Source: [Clostridium] fimetarium
GTDB taxonomy: Bacteria; Bacillota; Clostridia; Lachnospirales; Lachnospiraceae
Length of the DNA stretch: 64,000 nt
Reading direction: 5' to 3'
Assembly: GCF_900111235.1 (NCBI RefSeq)
Contig: NZ_FOJI01000020.1
Coordinates: forward strand, 1-64,000
Part shown: piece by piece, positions 37,923 to 47,270 of the stretch
Layout: every line of letters begins with the position of its first letter
Numbering within the stretch: position 1 is the first letter of the stretch
The notes under the pieces: generated by a model
What the model was told of the DNA's origin: nothing
Databases searched by the model: none
The model's input: the letters and a program-made list of their open reading frames with translations, nothing else
Position numbers and translations under genes: made by a program

Positions 37923-39569
37923 TTAACCTAATATTTGTTTTAAATCATCTTCTGGTGTGCTAATTGGCTTAATATCAAAAGTTTCAACTAGGAACTGTAA
38001 TACATTAGGGCTTAAGAAAGCCGGTAAAGTTGGCCCTAGATAGATACCTTTTACACCAAGTGAAAGCAATGCCAATAAGTCAGCAACAGCTTTTTGTTCA
38101 TACCAAGTTATGATATAGGATAATGGTAGATCATTAATACCACATTTAAAGGCATCAGCTAGCGCTAGTGCTATTTTAACAGCAGAATATGCATCATTAC
38201 ATTGACCAATATCGAGTAATCTTGGAAGCCCTGCCACTTCTCCAAACTCTAATTTATTAAACCGGTATTTTCCACAAGCTAAGGTAAGAATAATACAGTC
38301 TTTGGGAACTTGCTGAGCGAATTCAGTGTAATAATTTCTTCCAGATCTTGCACCGTCACAGCCTCCAATTAAGAAGAAGTGTCTAATCTTTCCGTCTTTA
38401 ACTGCATTAACGATTGTTTCAGCATGGCTTAAAGTTGCTTTATGACCAAATCCTACTAGAATTTCTTTAACTTCTTCATCTTTTTCAAATCCACCTAATT
38501 CTAGGGCTTTCGTTATTATTTCAGAGAAGTCTTTATATCCATTTTCATCATTAGATATATGTTTTATTCCATCCCAACCAACAACATTTGTGGAGAAGAT
38601 ACGATCTTTATAAGAGTCTCTTGGTTTCATCAAACAGTTTGTTGTCATTAAAATACAACCTGGGATACCATCAAATTCCTTTTGTTGATTTTGCCATGCC
38701 CCTCCAAAGTTACCAACTAAATGAGTGAATTTATTTAACTTAGGATATCCATGAGAAGGTAACATTTCACCATGGGTATACACATTTATTCCTTTACCCT
38801 CTGTTTGTTCAAGTAGCATTTCAAGATCTCTTAAATCATGACCAGATATTACGATAAATGGTCCTTTTTTAATGTTTACATTAACTTTTTGAGGTGATGG
38901 GGAGTTATATGTTTCAGTATTACCTTTATCTAATACTGCCATAACATTAACACTCATCTCTCCAGTTTTGAGTACGTACTTGATAAGGTCATCCAGCGTC
39001 AATTTATCGTCAGTCAATGCTGCAAGAGCTGTAAAATAATAGTCGTCTACTTCATCACTATTATAATTAATAAATCTAGCTTGATGCGCATAAGCTGCAA
39101 TTCCTTTTAATCCGTATTTTATAGTTTCGCGTACGGAACGAATATCAGCGTCCAAATCCTCATCATACATAACTCCAGCTTTTTTAGCATCTATGAGAAT
39201 TTGTTCTTTAGAATCACTTAAATTATATAGAGCTTCTGCACCAGTTATTTTTTCGTCAGAAGCTTTCTTTCTAATTTCTTCTTTCATGATTTGAGATTTT
39301 TTAAGCATATCCATATGAGAATTCGGATCGAAATTTACATTAGTCAGTGTCATAAATAATGAATTTTCAACAAATGAAACTAATGACTTATCAATCTTTT
39401 CACCTTTTTCTAAAAGTTTTGTAGCATAACAACTGATTCCTTTTAACTGATAAATCAGCAAGTCTTGCATAGCTGCAATTTCAGGTGTCTTTCCACAGAC
39501 GCCTATTTTTGTACAACCCTTACCAAATGCAGTTTGTTCACATTGAAAACAAAACATTTCTCCTTGCAT
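37923..39569 (-). CDS. hcp: Hybrid cluster protein (Hcp)
   Basis: 548 residues from ATG at 39569 with AGGAGG upstream. The N-terminal Cys motif MFCFQCEQTAFGKGC followed by GVCG binds the proximal Fe-S cluster. Later Cys and His ligands of the hybrid cluster are in GHDLRDLEMLL, TTNCLMKP, GGCDGARSG, LACGKYRFN and DIGQCNDAYS. Known activities are NO reduction, hydroxylamine reduction and protein S-nitrosylase. It diverges from the fprA-ric-crp/fnr operon, making one nitrosative-stress unit; an FNR-like box lies between them. Confidence 0.95.
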   Translation of the reverse strand: MQGEMFCFQCEQTAFGKGCTKIGVCGKTPEIAAMQDLLIYQLKGISCYATKLLEKGEKIDKSLVSFVENSLFMTLTNVNFDPNSHMDMLKKSQIMKEEIRKKASDEKITGAEALYNLSDSKEQILIDAKKAGVMYDEDLDADIRSVRETIKYGLKGIAAYAHQARFINYNSDEVDDYYFTALAALTDDKLTLDDLIKYVLKTGEMSVNVMAVLDKGNTETYNSPSPQKVNVNIKKGPFIVISGHDLRDLEMLLEQTEGKGINVYTHGEMLPSHGYPKLNKFTHLVGNFGGAWQNQQKEFDGIPGCILMTTNCLMKPRDSYKDRIFSTNVVGWDGIKHISNDENGYKDFSEIITKALELGGFEKDEEVKEILVGFGHKATLSHAETIVNAVKDGKIRHFFLIGGCDGARSGRNYYTEFAQQVPKDCIILTLACGKYRFNKLEFGEVAGLPRLLDIGQCNDAYSAVKIALALADAFKCGINDLPLSYIITWYEQKAVADLLALLSLGVKGIYLGPTLPAFLSPNVLQFLVETFDIKPISTPEDDLKQILG

Positions 39570-39783
39570 ACGTATTCCTCCTAATATTTTATATAATAAT
39601 ATAGTATCCTTTATAGGTATAATTAACAAAGGGAATAATTACCAAGGTACATTATTTAAAACAGGATTCTTCTTTAATCAGTTCATTTGACTTACTGCAT
39701 ATCATAGCTTCGATAAGAAATCCACTCGTACTTACTGCTTATCAATATTGGAAATGACGAGATTTATTATATTTTTTAAAACT

Positions 39784-39797
39784 TTGATTTGAATCAT
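39784..39797 (+). promoter_or_regulatory. FNR/CRP-like operator
   Basis: TTGATTTGAATCAT matches the FNR consensus TTGAT-N4-ATCAA with one mismatch. It lies about 86 bp before the fprA start and about 215 bp before the hcp start. The Fe-S type Crp/Fnr regulator encoded at 41905 is the obvious candidate ligand. Confidence 0.5.
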
Positions 39798-39882
39798 ATT
39801 ATTATATCAAGAATGACTTTAGAATAGGGTTATAGCAATACAAGAAATTAAAAAATAATATAAAACATTGGAGGAATTGATT

Positions 39883-41121
39883 ATGGAAAAAAACATTAAG
39901 CTAAGCGAAAATATATTTTGGATTGGAAAGGTTGACGATAGGGACGTACCTTTTCATCGACTAACCTTAACGAAAGGAACTACTTATAATAGCTATTTGT
40001 TAATGACTGAAAGCCCTACAGTGATTGATACCGTTGATTTAAGCTTTGGGAAAGAATTTTTAGATAATTTAAAAAGTATAATTGAACCAGATAAAATTAA
40101 ATACATTGTAATTAATCACACTGAACCTGACCATTCTGGTGCCCTAGGGGGTTTGGCTGCTAAAGCAAAAAATGCAATAATTGTATGCACCAAGCTGGCT
40201 GAAATTGAACTTAAGGAAATGTATAAACTTTATGATAGAGAATTTTTAATTGTAGGAGATGGCGATACTCTAGATATCGGAGGCAAGACACTTAATTTTA
40301 TAGAAACACCATATCTTCACACAGCGGAAACTATGATCACATACTGCCTCGAGGATAAGATTTTATTTCCTTGTGATATTTTTAGTACCCATGTAGCAAA
40401 CTATGATTACTTCAATGATATGGCAAAAGAAGATATCAGCGCTGACTATATTGGATATTACAAATTGATAATGCATCCTCATAGAAGGTATGTTCAAAAT
40501 ATGCTTAATAAAATTAAAGATTTAGATATACAGATAATAGCCCCATCCCATGGATATATTCTTAGAGATAATGTTCAAAGTTTTATAGATATTTATGATA
40601 ATATGAGTAAAAGTACAGAAATAAATAAAAAAGCTTTAATTCTATATTCTACTATGACAGGTAGGACAAAAAAGATTGCAACATTTATTATGGAAAAATT
40701 CCAAGAGCAAAATATAGTTTCAGAGATCATTAATGTAAATAAAGTTGAAAAAAATGAAGTAATTAAAGCAATTAATGAAGCTGATGTTATTATATTTGGT
40801 AGCTCTACAAAATATGCTGATATCATTGGAAACATGGAAGATATATTGAAAGAATTAAATGCAATAAACCTAGAGCATAAAATAGGTGCAGCTTTTGGTT
40901 CATATGGTTGGAGTGGAGAAGCAATAGAGGTAGTTCAAGACTATTTGAATCAAAGCAATATTAAAGTCTTAAGTACTTCTGATATAATTAAGTCTACTGG
41001 TATGATTGATATAGAATTCCCAATAAGAATTAGGTTCTCTCCTCAAGAAGAGGATTTAAAGAACATTGAAAGAGCAGTTATTTATACGGTTGATAGATTA
41101 CTTGGGATAGTCCCAAACTAA
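39883..41121 (+). CDS. fprA: Flavodiiron protein (A-type flavoprotein)
   Basis: 412 residues from ATG at 39883 with GGAGG upstream. The N-terminal metallo-beta-lactamase-like domain binds the di-iron site (NHTEPDHSG, then the His of PYLHTAE and Asp of FPCDIFSTH). The C-terminal flavodoxin domain (about 250-405) starts LILYSTMTGRTKKIA, the FMN phosphate loop. It reduces O2 or NO to harmless products in anaerobes. First gene of a plus-strand operon with ric 15 bp downstream. Confidence 0.93.
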   Translation: MEKNIKLSENIFWIGKVDDRDVPFHRLTLTKGTTYNSYLLMTESPTVIDTVDLSFGKEFLDNLKSIIEPDKIKYIVINHTEPDHSGALGGLAAKAKNAIIVCTKLAEIELKEMYKLYDREFLIVGDGDTLDIGGKTLNFIETPYLHTAETMITYCLEDKILFPCDIFSTHVANYDYFNDMAKEDISADYIGYYKLIMHPHRRYVQNMLNKIKDLDIQIIAPSHGYILRDNVQSFIDIYDNMSKSTEINKKALILYSTMTGRTKKIATFIMEKFQEQNIVSEIINVNKVEKNEVIKAINEADVIIFGSSTKYADIIGNMEDILKELNAINLEHKIGAAFGSYGWSGEAIEVVQDYLNQSNIKVLSTSDIIKSTGMIDIEFPIRIRFSPQEEDLKNIERAVIYTVDRLLGIVPN

Positions 41122-41136
41122 GAGGAGGCGTTAATT

Positions 41137-41847
41137 ATGAGGAATACTATAAATAAAAACCAAAGCCTTGGAGAAATAGTATCGATTTTTCCAGGTGCCA
41201 CAGAAATTTTCAACCATTATAAAATAGATTATTGTTGTGGAGGACATGATACTTTAGACGGAGCCTTAGAAGCCATAGCGACAGACAATGAAGAAATTAT
41301 TGACAAACTAAATAATGAATATGATGAGTTTGTAAAAACTAAATCAGAGTACAAAGATTGGAGAAAAGAAAATCCAACCGTTTTAATAAGACACATAGTA
41401 CAAACTCATCATGAATTTACTAAAAATCAACTGAAAGAGATAGATACAATATTATTTAAAGTACTAAAAGTACATTTTAAACTCCACAGTGAAGAACTCT
41501 TAAAGGTGCACAGATATTTTGGATCCTTAAAAACTGAACTTGAGGAGCACCTTGTGAAAGAGGAAGAAGTTTTGTTTCCTCTTATTGAACAATATGAAGT
41601 AACTAGAAGTGATCATATATTATCCGAAATAAATCAGTTAACAAAGGGCACAGTTGAGGAACACGAAGCTGCTGGAAATATACTGAAAGAATTGGAGAAG
41701 GTAACAAGAGATTTTGAGGCACCAGAGGGGTCCTGCACGTCTTTCAAGCTTGTATATACAAAACTTCATGATTTAGAAAAAGATCTATTTATGCATATAT
41801 ATCTAGAAAATAGTGTGCTATTCCCTATGATTCAACAAACGAATTAA
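41137..41847 (+). CDS. ric: Iron-sulfur cluster repair di-iron protein (RIC/ScdA/YtfE family)
   Basis: 236 residues. The ScdA_N (DUF542) domain with the conserved DYCCGGHDTL comes first. A hemerythrin-like four-helix domain follows with HIVQTHHEF, HLVKEEEVLFP, EEHEAAG and FMHIYLENSVLFP His/Glu ligands. It repairs Fe-S clusters damaged by NO or peroxide. RBS GAGGAGG. Its place after fprA and before a Crp/Fnr gene supports a nitrosative-stress operon. Confidence 0.93.
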   Translation: MRNTINKNQSLGEIVSIFPGATEIFNHYKIDYCCGGHDTLDGALEAIATDNEEIIDKLNNEYDEFVKTKSEYKDWRKENPTVLIRHIVQTHHEFTKNQLKEIDTILFKVLKVHFKLHSEELLKVHRYFGSLKTELEEHLVKEEEVLFPLIEQYEVTRSDHILSEINQLTKGTVEEHEAAGNILKELEKVTRDFEAPEGSCTSFKLVYTKLHDLEKDLFMHIYLENSVLFPMIQQTN

Positions 41848-41904
41848 ATTATTTGACCTCAATAAACTTAACTGCTATGATAACAAATGGTAGGTGAAAA
41901 ATAT

Positions 41905-42615
41905 ATGAGAGAATGTAATTGTGAAAGTTGTAGTCATAGTCTATGTGCTAAGAAGGTACCGATATTTTCATTTTTATCTGATGATGAACTTATAAAGATT
42001 ATTGATATGACAGGCCATAAAGTTTATAAAAAGGGCGATAGGTTGTGCCGACAAGGTGAAAAATCAAATACTTTATTTATTATTAATGAAGGAAAAGTAA
42101 AGATATCTAAATTGACTGTGGAAGGTAAAGAACAAATAGTTCATATCTTCACGAATGGAGATTTCTTTGGAGAGTTAAGCATATTTGGTGCTGAAGAGAT
42201 ATTTAATTTTGATGCATATGCTATATCAGATGTTAAAATGTGCACATTAACCAAACAAGATATGGATAAGATTATTATGAATAATCCAGAAATATCTTTG
42301 AAACTATTACAAGTTATTTCAAAACGTCTCAGTCAGACTGAAAATCTTGCTCAAAACTTGGCCACTAATGATGCAGAAATAAGAATTGCATTTATGCTGT
42401 TAGAATTTTGTGAAAAGTATGGTACTACTACTGACCAAGGTATGAAGATCAAACTACCTATAAACCGGGAAGAGATGGCTAGTTACACTGGTGTAACAAG
42501 AGAAACCATAAGTAGAAAGCTTAGTATATTCGAAGAATTAGGAATTATTAGCATTCAAGGTAATAAGGTGTTAATTATTGAACAATTAGATAAATTAAAA
42601 TCATATGTAGAATAA
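41905..42615 (+). CDS. Crp/Fnr-family regulator with N-terminal Cys cluster
   Basis: 236 residues from ATG at 41905 (an in-frame ATG 18 bp earlier is possible). N-terminal cysteines at 4, 6, 9 and 14 (RECNCESCSHSLC) resemble the Fe-S ligand set of FNR-type sensors. A cNMP-binding-fold domain (GDFFGELSIFG) and HTH_Crp helix (YTGVTRETISRKL) follow. It probably senses O2 or NO and controls fprA-ric and the divergent hcp through the box at 39784. Known clostridial relatives are HcpR-like. Confidence 0.88.
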   Translation: MRECNCESCSHSLCAKKVPIFSFLSDDELIKIIDMTGHKVYKKGDRLCRQGEKSNTLFIINEGKVKISKLTVEGKEQIVHIFTNGDFFGELSIFGAEEIFNFDAYAISDVKMCTLTKQDMDKIIMNNPEISLKLLQVISKRLSQTENLAQNLATNDAEIRIAFMLLEFCEKYGTTTDQGMKIKLPINREEMASYTGVTRETISRKLSIFEELGIISIQGNKVLIIEQLDKLKSYVE

Positions 42616-42627
42616 GAATAAAATAAC

Positions 42628-42684
42628 AAAGAGCTTTTGTAAATTAGATGAGTATTCATTTATTTTGCAAACGCTCTTTGTTAT
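42628..42684. terminator. Long hairpin after crp/fnr, shared with 25264-25320
   Basis: Arms AACAAAGAGC(TTTTG) and (GCAAA)CGCTCTTTGTT, followed by ATT. It ends the fprA-ric-crp operon. The stem-internal sequence GTAAATTAGATGAGTA recurs in the hairpin near 25290. Confidence 0.65.
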
Positions 42685-42699
42685 TGGATAAATAAAAAT

Positions 42700-42719
42700 A
42701 CGGATTCCGAAGAATCCGT
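42700..42719 (-). terminator. Terminator of the AAA+/RyR gene
   Basis: ACGGATTC-CGAA-GAATCCGT, perfect stem, followed on the minus strand by ATTTTTATTT. Lies 35 bp past the stop at 42754. Confidence 0.75.
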
Positions 42720-42753
42720 TAAAATGGTATTTAATACACTTTTTGCTCACGTC

Positions 42754-45345
42754 CTATCTTGATCCCGCGTCAAACCCATTGACTTCGCAATAGCAAAGAT
42801 ACTTCATCTTTTCTATCTTAAGTTTCGCGTCTGCCAATATCTTTGGCCATGCTTTAATATCTTTCATTATTTTGTCCTTTTCCTCTTTTGGAAGGATCAT
42901 CCATGACACTAATGAAGAATGCGTTTTATTCTTTTCGTCTATGATACTACCATAGACCCATCCCTTTTCCTTCTTTTCAAGGGACCATTGTTTATGTTCA
43001 TTTACAGACAGAATGTTTAATTCGGCCTCAGTAAATTCAATAATCTCACACTTCTCTTTTACCGAAATAAGATCATACTTTATCTTTTGTAAGGCATCTG
43101 GAATATTCTTTACTCTACTGCGTAGTGTTTCTTTATAGTCTTCATCTGTCAACTCCCAATAATGTTTACATGGTAAATCCAAATCCGGCAGCTCTCTGTG
43201 ATTTTCTAAACGACTATTATGAAGATCTTTCGCAAGCGTTTCAATCTTTTCGCTGAAAAAAGTATCTTTCATTAAAAGACGCAGGAATTCTTCTTCGTCT
43301 ACATGGAGTTTTAACTGTTCCTTCGAAGGCAAATGTGATTGTTCCCATTCTTTTGCATGACTTAATCTACTCATCTCTATAATTGCTTCCATAGATCTTG
43401 CTTCATGTTTGTAACTTCCTACTTTAAGTAATGCGCATACAACACCGTAATCTATCTGGGCTTCACCTCTCTCATTAATAAGATATGGTGTTTTGCGTTC
43501 TATAAGTGAACGTAAAAGCATTGCTCGGCGTATAATAAATAACTGATCCCATTCATTATCTGTTTGATTAGGCCCAAGTATATTTACATAACCTCTCAGA
43601 CGGCTTATGAAATCTGGACCTTTGGTACTTTGGAATTCTCTAAAGAATTTATCATAATCTTTTTCATCACTTATATTTTCACCGCAGAATTCTTTAAATG
43701 TACTACTTGTCCCCCCTGCAAACACAAAAATAGCTTTTCCGATAGGGTGTATAGAATCACCTTCTCTAAACGTTCCATCCTGCATAGGCGCTAGAAAATA
43801 TTTTAACCATCCAAGTTTCCCATTTAAATCGCTATCAAATTCATCAAAAAATACGAGCGGTAATTTTCCCTGAAGTGAAAGATCCCTCACTTTATGAAAA
43901 GCTGTAGCCAAATCCGAAATTGAATGAAACTGAGATAAATTAAAATCTAGTTTTACTATCAGTTCAGGTGCTATACTTGAAGCAACTTCTGTTACTCCAA
44001 ATGACTTTCCAGATCCAGGCGTTCCAAATACAGCAATGGCGAGTGGGCGAACTACATTTGAGGTATAAATATACTCCGTCATTAAATTTTTAATACTTCT
44101 AAAGTTTTCAATCTCAGTTCGATCAACGACTTTCAGATTACCAAATCGGGCTATCGGAATAAAACGAAGGGCACTTTTTTCCCCGTTCTTCACAATATTA
44201 TATGCAATCTCTAATAGACTATTTGAACTTTTATCTTTTATAATGTACCAACAACCTTGACAGTTTGGATTGCTGGTATTTCTAATCAATACGTCTTGTA
44301 TATTTTCCTTATAGATAAAATCATTTTCTTTCTCCTCAAATATTAATGGATTTGGAAAGCTATCCTCAACCGTTTTCCCAAAACCATTCATAAAGTATTT
44401 CTGTGTTGCAACCATTCCTTCACGAATCCCATCATCCAAACATATAAATTTATCGTTTTTATTCATTCCTGAAACCATGGCGCGGGCAAGTCCAGCAACA
44501 AAACATGAAGTCATACCATACATTTTACCTTGACTCTCTTTTATAAATTCTCCCTCAGACTCATTCGTCAAAAAGTATAAATGGGATTGTGCAGTCTCGC
44601 CCTGATTATTATAATATATGGCTCCTTCAAGACCCAATGGCACTATTAGATGTCTGGATTTTGCAAGTGAGGCAAGTTTAGGATTATTACTCATTTGCCA
44701 CACAAAATCTAGTGCAGTTTTTTCCCATGAAAGCCCCCGACTGATGTTAACGCCTTTCGAACGTAAATCATTTCCATTTATAACTACCACTGTATTTTCA
44801 ATGTGATACTTTTCAATGTGTTTCCAGAGTAAACTCTCACAATTCAATCGGTTTGTTTTATATAATACAATTGGTGATTTTTCTAGAGACTTTAAAGCCA
44901 GCGGCCAAAAATCTTCATTAGAGTTAAACCCATTATTTTCATCATCTATGATAACCATATCTGCATTCTCATCATCATTTATAATAGGAAATAGTTTCGG
45001 TTCTCCAAATGTTGGACCTGTAAATCCAAGATATTGTTTTACCCGGTAGGTTTTATTATTATCACTGTCTGTAATTGGGAAAAGCTCTAACTCCGTAGAG
45101 GAAACAAGTACCTTATCTTGGATATATCCATCGACACTTCCTATCTGAGGTGCAATCACCGAAACCCCAGTTGACATCTCTACAAGTTTTGATAATAAAA
45201 GTGCCTCTCCATCTTTGAACGTTCTAAATACATTGGGATAATTCTTCCAGCTTAGATCTCTTGTACATTTGCGATCAATGCTCCATTGCATTAGATTGAT
45301 ACATACATCTCCTGTTACAGCTATTTTAACATCTTTATTATCCAT
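42754..45345 (-). CDS. PfkB-like / AAA+ ATPase / RyR-domain fusion protein
   Basis: 863 residues from ATG at 45345 (MDNKDVKIAVTG). The N-terminal 340 residues look like a PfkB/ribokinase-type fold (VTGDVCINL, ADMVIIDDENNGF, HLIVPLGLEGAIYY). A AAA+ domain follows with Walker A GTPGSGKS (about 445) and Walker B LVFFDEFDSD (about 500). The C-terminal part (about 778-838) is a clear RyR domain: EHKQWSLEKKEKGWVYG, then LPKEEKDKIMKDI. Prokaryotic RyR domains have been linked to nucleotide or ADP-ribose signalling and conflict systems, but this combination has no role known to me. It sits 48 bp downstream of the flavin reductase gene on the same strand. Confidence 0.8.
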   Translation of the reverse strand: MDNKDVKIAVTGDVCINLMQWSIDRKCTRDLSWKNYPNVFRTFKDGEALLLSKLVEMSTGVSVIAPQIGSVDGYIQDKVLVSSTELELFPITDSDNNKTYRVKQYLGFTGPTFGEPKLFPIINDDENADMVIIDDENNGFNSNEDFWPLALKSLEKSPIVLYKTNRLNCESLLWKHIEKYHIENTVVVINGNDLRSKGVNISRGLSWEKTALDFVWQMSNNPKLASLAKSRHLIVPLGLEGAIYYNNQGETAQSHLYFLTNESEGEFIKESQGKMYGMTSCFVAGLARAMVSGMNKNDKFICLDDGIREGMVATQKYFMNGFGKTVEDSFPNPLIFEEKENDFIYKENIQDVLIRNTSNPNCQGCWYIIKDKSSNSLLEIAYNIVKNGEKSALRFIPIARFGNLKVVDRTEIENFRSIKNLMTEYIYTSNVVRPLAIAVFGTPGSGKSFGVTEVASSIAPELIVKLDFNLSQFHSISDLATAFHKVRDLSLQGKLPLVFFDEFDSDLNGKLGWLKYFLAPMQDGTFREGDSIHPIGKAIFVFAGGTSSTFKEFCGENISDEKDYDKFFREFQSTKGPDFISRLRGYVNILGPNQTDNEWDQLFIIRRAMLLRSLIERKTPYLINERGEAQIDYGVVCALLKVGSYKHEARSMEAIIEMSRLSHAKEWEQSHLPSKEQLKLHVDEEEFLRLLMKDTFFSEKIETLAKDLHNSRLENHRELPDLDLPCKHYWELTDEDYKETLRSRVKNIPDALQKIKYDLISVKEKCEIIEFTEAELNILSVNEHKQWSLEKKEKGWVYGSIIDEKNKTHSSLVSWMILPKEEKDKIMKDIKAWPKILADAKLKIEKMKYLCYCEVNGFDAGSR

Positions 45346-45414
45346 AGTTTTTACACTCTCTTTCAAAAAATATATTTGTTCGTATAATAGTAACTAGTGG
45401 ATAATTACTATTTA

Positions 45415-45957
45415 TTATTCTTTTTTCATATATCTATATCCACGGTTAACACCATCGCCAATGTACAGAATATTATCAAATTCAGATACTTTTATTCTTC
45501 CCTTTTCATCTATATAAGATTCAGAAATAACTCTTCCTTTTATGCTAGCCAAAATATTAGTAATTCCTTTATGATTTTGACTTTCGAATACATCGGTTAA
45601 AGTACATTCTATTGAAATTGGGCATTCATCTATTATTGGTGCATTTACGACCTCAGACGGTATAGGCGTTAGATTTAAACTTTCAAATTTTTTACAAACA
45701 GATCCTGTATTTTTTCCACAAAATTCAGCTTCCTGCACAAGTTTACTGTCCACAATATTAATTACAAAATCTGATACTTCCTTAATTTGATTAATTGCAT
45801 ATCCACCACAACTAAAACCTAATGCCACCATATCTTTTAATGTATATGAAGAAGATATCGTTGTTACATTTGGGATTCCATCTTTATCATAATAACTTAA
45901 CAGTATTACTGGAAATCCATAATATAGTTTTTCATAATTCACTTTTACTTTTTTCAT
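45415..45957 (-). CDS. Flavin reductase-like FMN-binding protein (flavoredoxin type)
   Basis: 180 residues of split-barrel flavin reductase type: FPVILLSYYDKDGIPNV, then VALGFSCGG and VINIVDSKLV, and a Cys-containing FCGKNTGS loop. It would bind FMN and transfer electrons. ATG at 45957 with AAGGAG upstream, 30 bp after the C-S lyase gene, so the two are co-transcribed and may handle sulfur compounds together. Confidence 0.85.
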   Translation of the reverse strand: MKKVKVNYEKLYYGFPVILLSYYDKDGIPNVTTISSSYTLKDMVALGFSCGGYAINQIKEVSDFVINIVDSKLVQEAEFCGKNTGSVCKKFESLNLTPIPSEVVNAPIIDECPISIECTLTDVFESQNHKGITNILASIKGRVISESYIDEKGRIKVSEFDNILYIGDGVNRGYRYMKKE

Positions 45958-45987
45958 ATAGTTAGTCTCCTTTATAATAATTAATAT

Positions 45988-47184
45988 TTAAACAATTTGT
46001 CCTAATGCTTGTTTAAGATCCTGAATTATATCTTCTGGATCCTCTAAGCCAACTGCCAACCTTACAAGTCCGTCACTTATTCCTGCTGATAGTCTTTCTT
46101 CTTTGCTAAATATTACATGGCTCATAGAAGCAGGGTGTTGAATTAATGTTTCAGCTTCTCCAAGACTTACGGCTAAACGGCAAATTTTAAGACTATTCAT
46201 TAACACAATTCCACTCTCATATCCTTTTTTCATTTCAAACGCTATAATTGCGCCTGGTAAACTCATCTGTTTATTTGCTAATTCATACTGATTAAAGCTT
46301 TTTAAACCTGGATAATATACTTTTTCTATTTCCACGTGTTGTTCTAGAAAATTAGCAATTTTTATAGCATTCGAGCAATGTCGTTCCATTCTAAGAGACA
46401 GTGTTTTTAAGCCTCTTATTACCAGATAAGAATCAAAGGGGCTCAATATTGCACCTGTCATTTTTTGTACACTAAACTTAACTTCTTTTATAAATTGTTT
46501 CGATCCAAGCACAAATCCGGCTATTACATCTCCATGACCATTTATAAATTTAGTTCCTGAATATAAGACTACATCTGCGCCCAAAAGCAATGGCTTTTGT
46601 ATATATGGAGTAGCAAATGTATTATCTACCATAACTAAGCAATCTTTTTTCTCATGTGCAATATCGGATATTGCTCTTATATCACTAATTTTTAATGTTG
46701 GATTTGCTGGTGTTTCAATATATACGACCCTTGTATTTTTTTTAATAGCTTTTCTTACATTTTCAGGATCTGACATATCAACAAAGTCTACCTCAACCCC
46801 AAATTTTTTATAACCATAATTTAATAAAGCTGCTGTATCGCCATATATTGTTCCACACGCCATTACATGATCACCCGATTTTAGAGCGGCCCACAATGCT
46901 GCTGATATCGCCCCTATGCCAGATGAAGTAGAAATGCAATCTTCTGCGCCTTCTAACAAAGACATTTTATCCTCTAAAACTGTGTTTGTGGGATTTCCAA
47001 ATCTTGAATATTTATAGCCGGGCTTATTCCCAGAAAAGACCTCTCCACCCTCCTGTGCAGAATCAAAAATAAAAGTTGATGTCTGATAAATAGGTGTAGT
47101 CGCTGAACCTTCACTGTTTTTCTTATTTCCTGCATGAATCTCTTTTGTTGCAAAAGCAAGTTTTTCAAACATTTCTATGTCCAT
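45988..47184 (-). CDS. PLP-dependent methionine gamma-lyase / cystathionine gamma-synthase family enzyme
   Basis: 398 residues, fold-type I Cys/Met metabolism PLP enzyme. PLP lysine is in LYSGTKFINGHGDVIAG; also YSRFGNPT, VDNTFATPY and the C-terminal LVRLAVGLEDPEDI. The family usually cleaves methionine, homocysteine or cystathionine. The active-site Cys of classical methionine gamma-lyases (YGCTF) is Asp here (IYGDTAA), so the exact substrate is uncertain. ATG at 47184 with GAGGAGG. A perfect palindrome lies 87 bp upstream and a Crp/Fnr gene is just beyond. Confidence 0.85.
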   Translation of the reverse strand: MDIEMFEKLAFATKEIHAGNKKNSEGSATTPIYQTSTFIFDSAQEGGEVFSGNKPGYKYSRFGNPTNTVLEDKMSLLEGAEDCISTSSGIGAISAALWAALKSGDHVMACGTIYGDTAALLNYGYKKFGVEVDFVDMSDPENVRKAIKKNTRVVYIETPANPTLKISDIRAISDIAHEKKDCLVMVDNTFATPYIQKPLLLGADVVLYSGTKFINGHGDVIAGFVLGSKQFIKEVKFSVQKMTGAILSPFDSYLVIRGLKTLSLRMERHCSNAIKIANFLEQHVEIEKVYYPGLKSFNQYELANKQMSLPGAIIAFEMKKGYESGIVLMNSLKICRLAVSLGEAETLIQHPASMSHVIFSKEERLSAGISDGLVRLAVGLEDPEDIIQDLKQALGQIV

Positions 47185-47270
47185 AATTATTCCTCCTCAT
47201 ATTTGAGCTATATGACACCCAACATTCAATATATCTTATTTCAGAATATCATTACTAGCATTGTATTTAT

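Noticed and set aside
47185-47270. SAM or other riboswitch before the C-S lyase
   Set aside because: No conserved riboswitch core or anti-terminator arrangement could be drawn; only the palindrome stands out.
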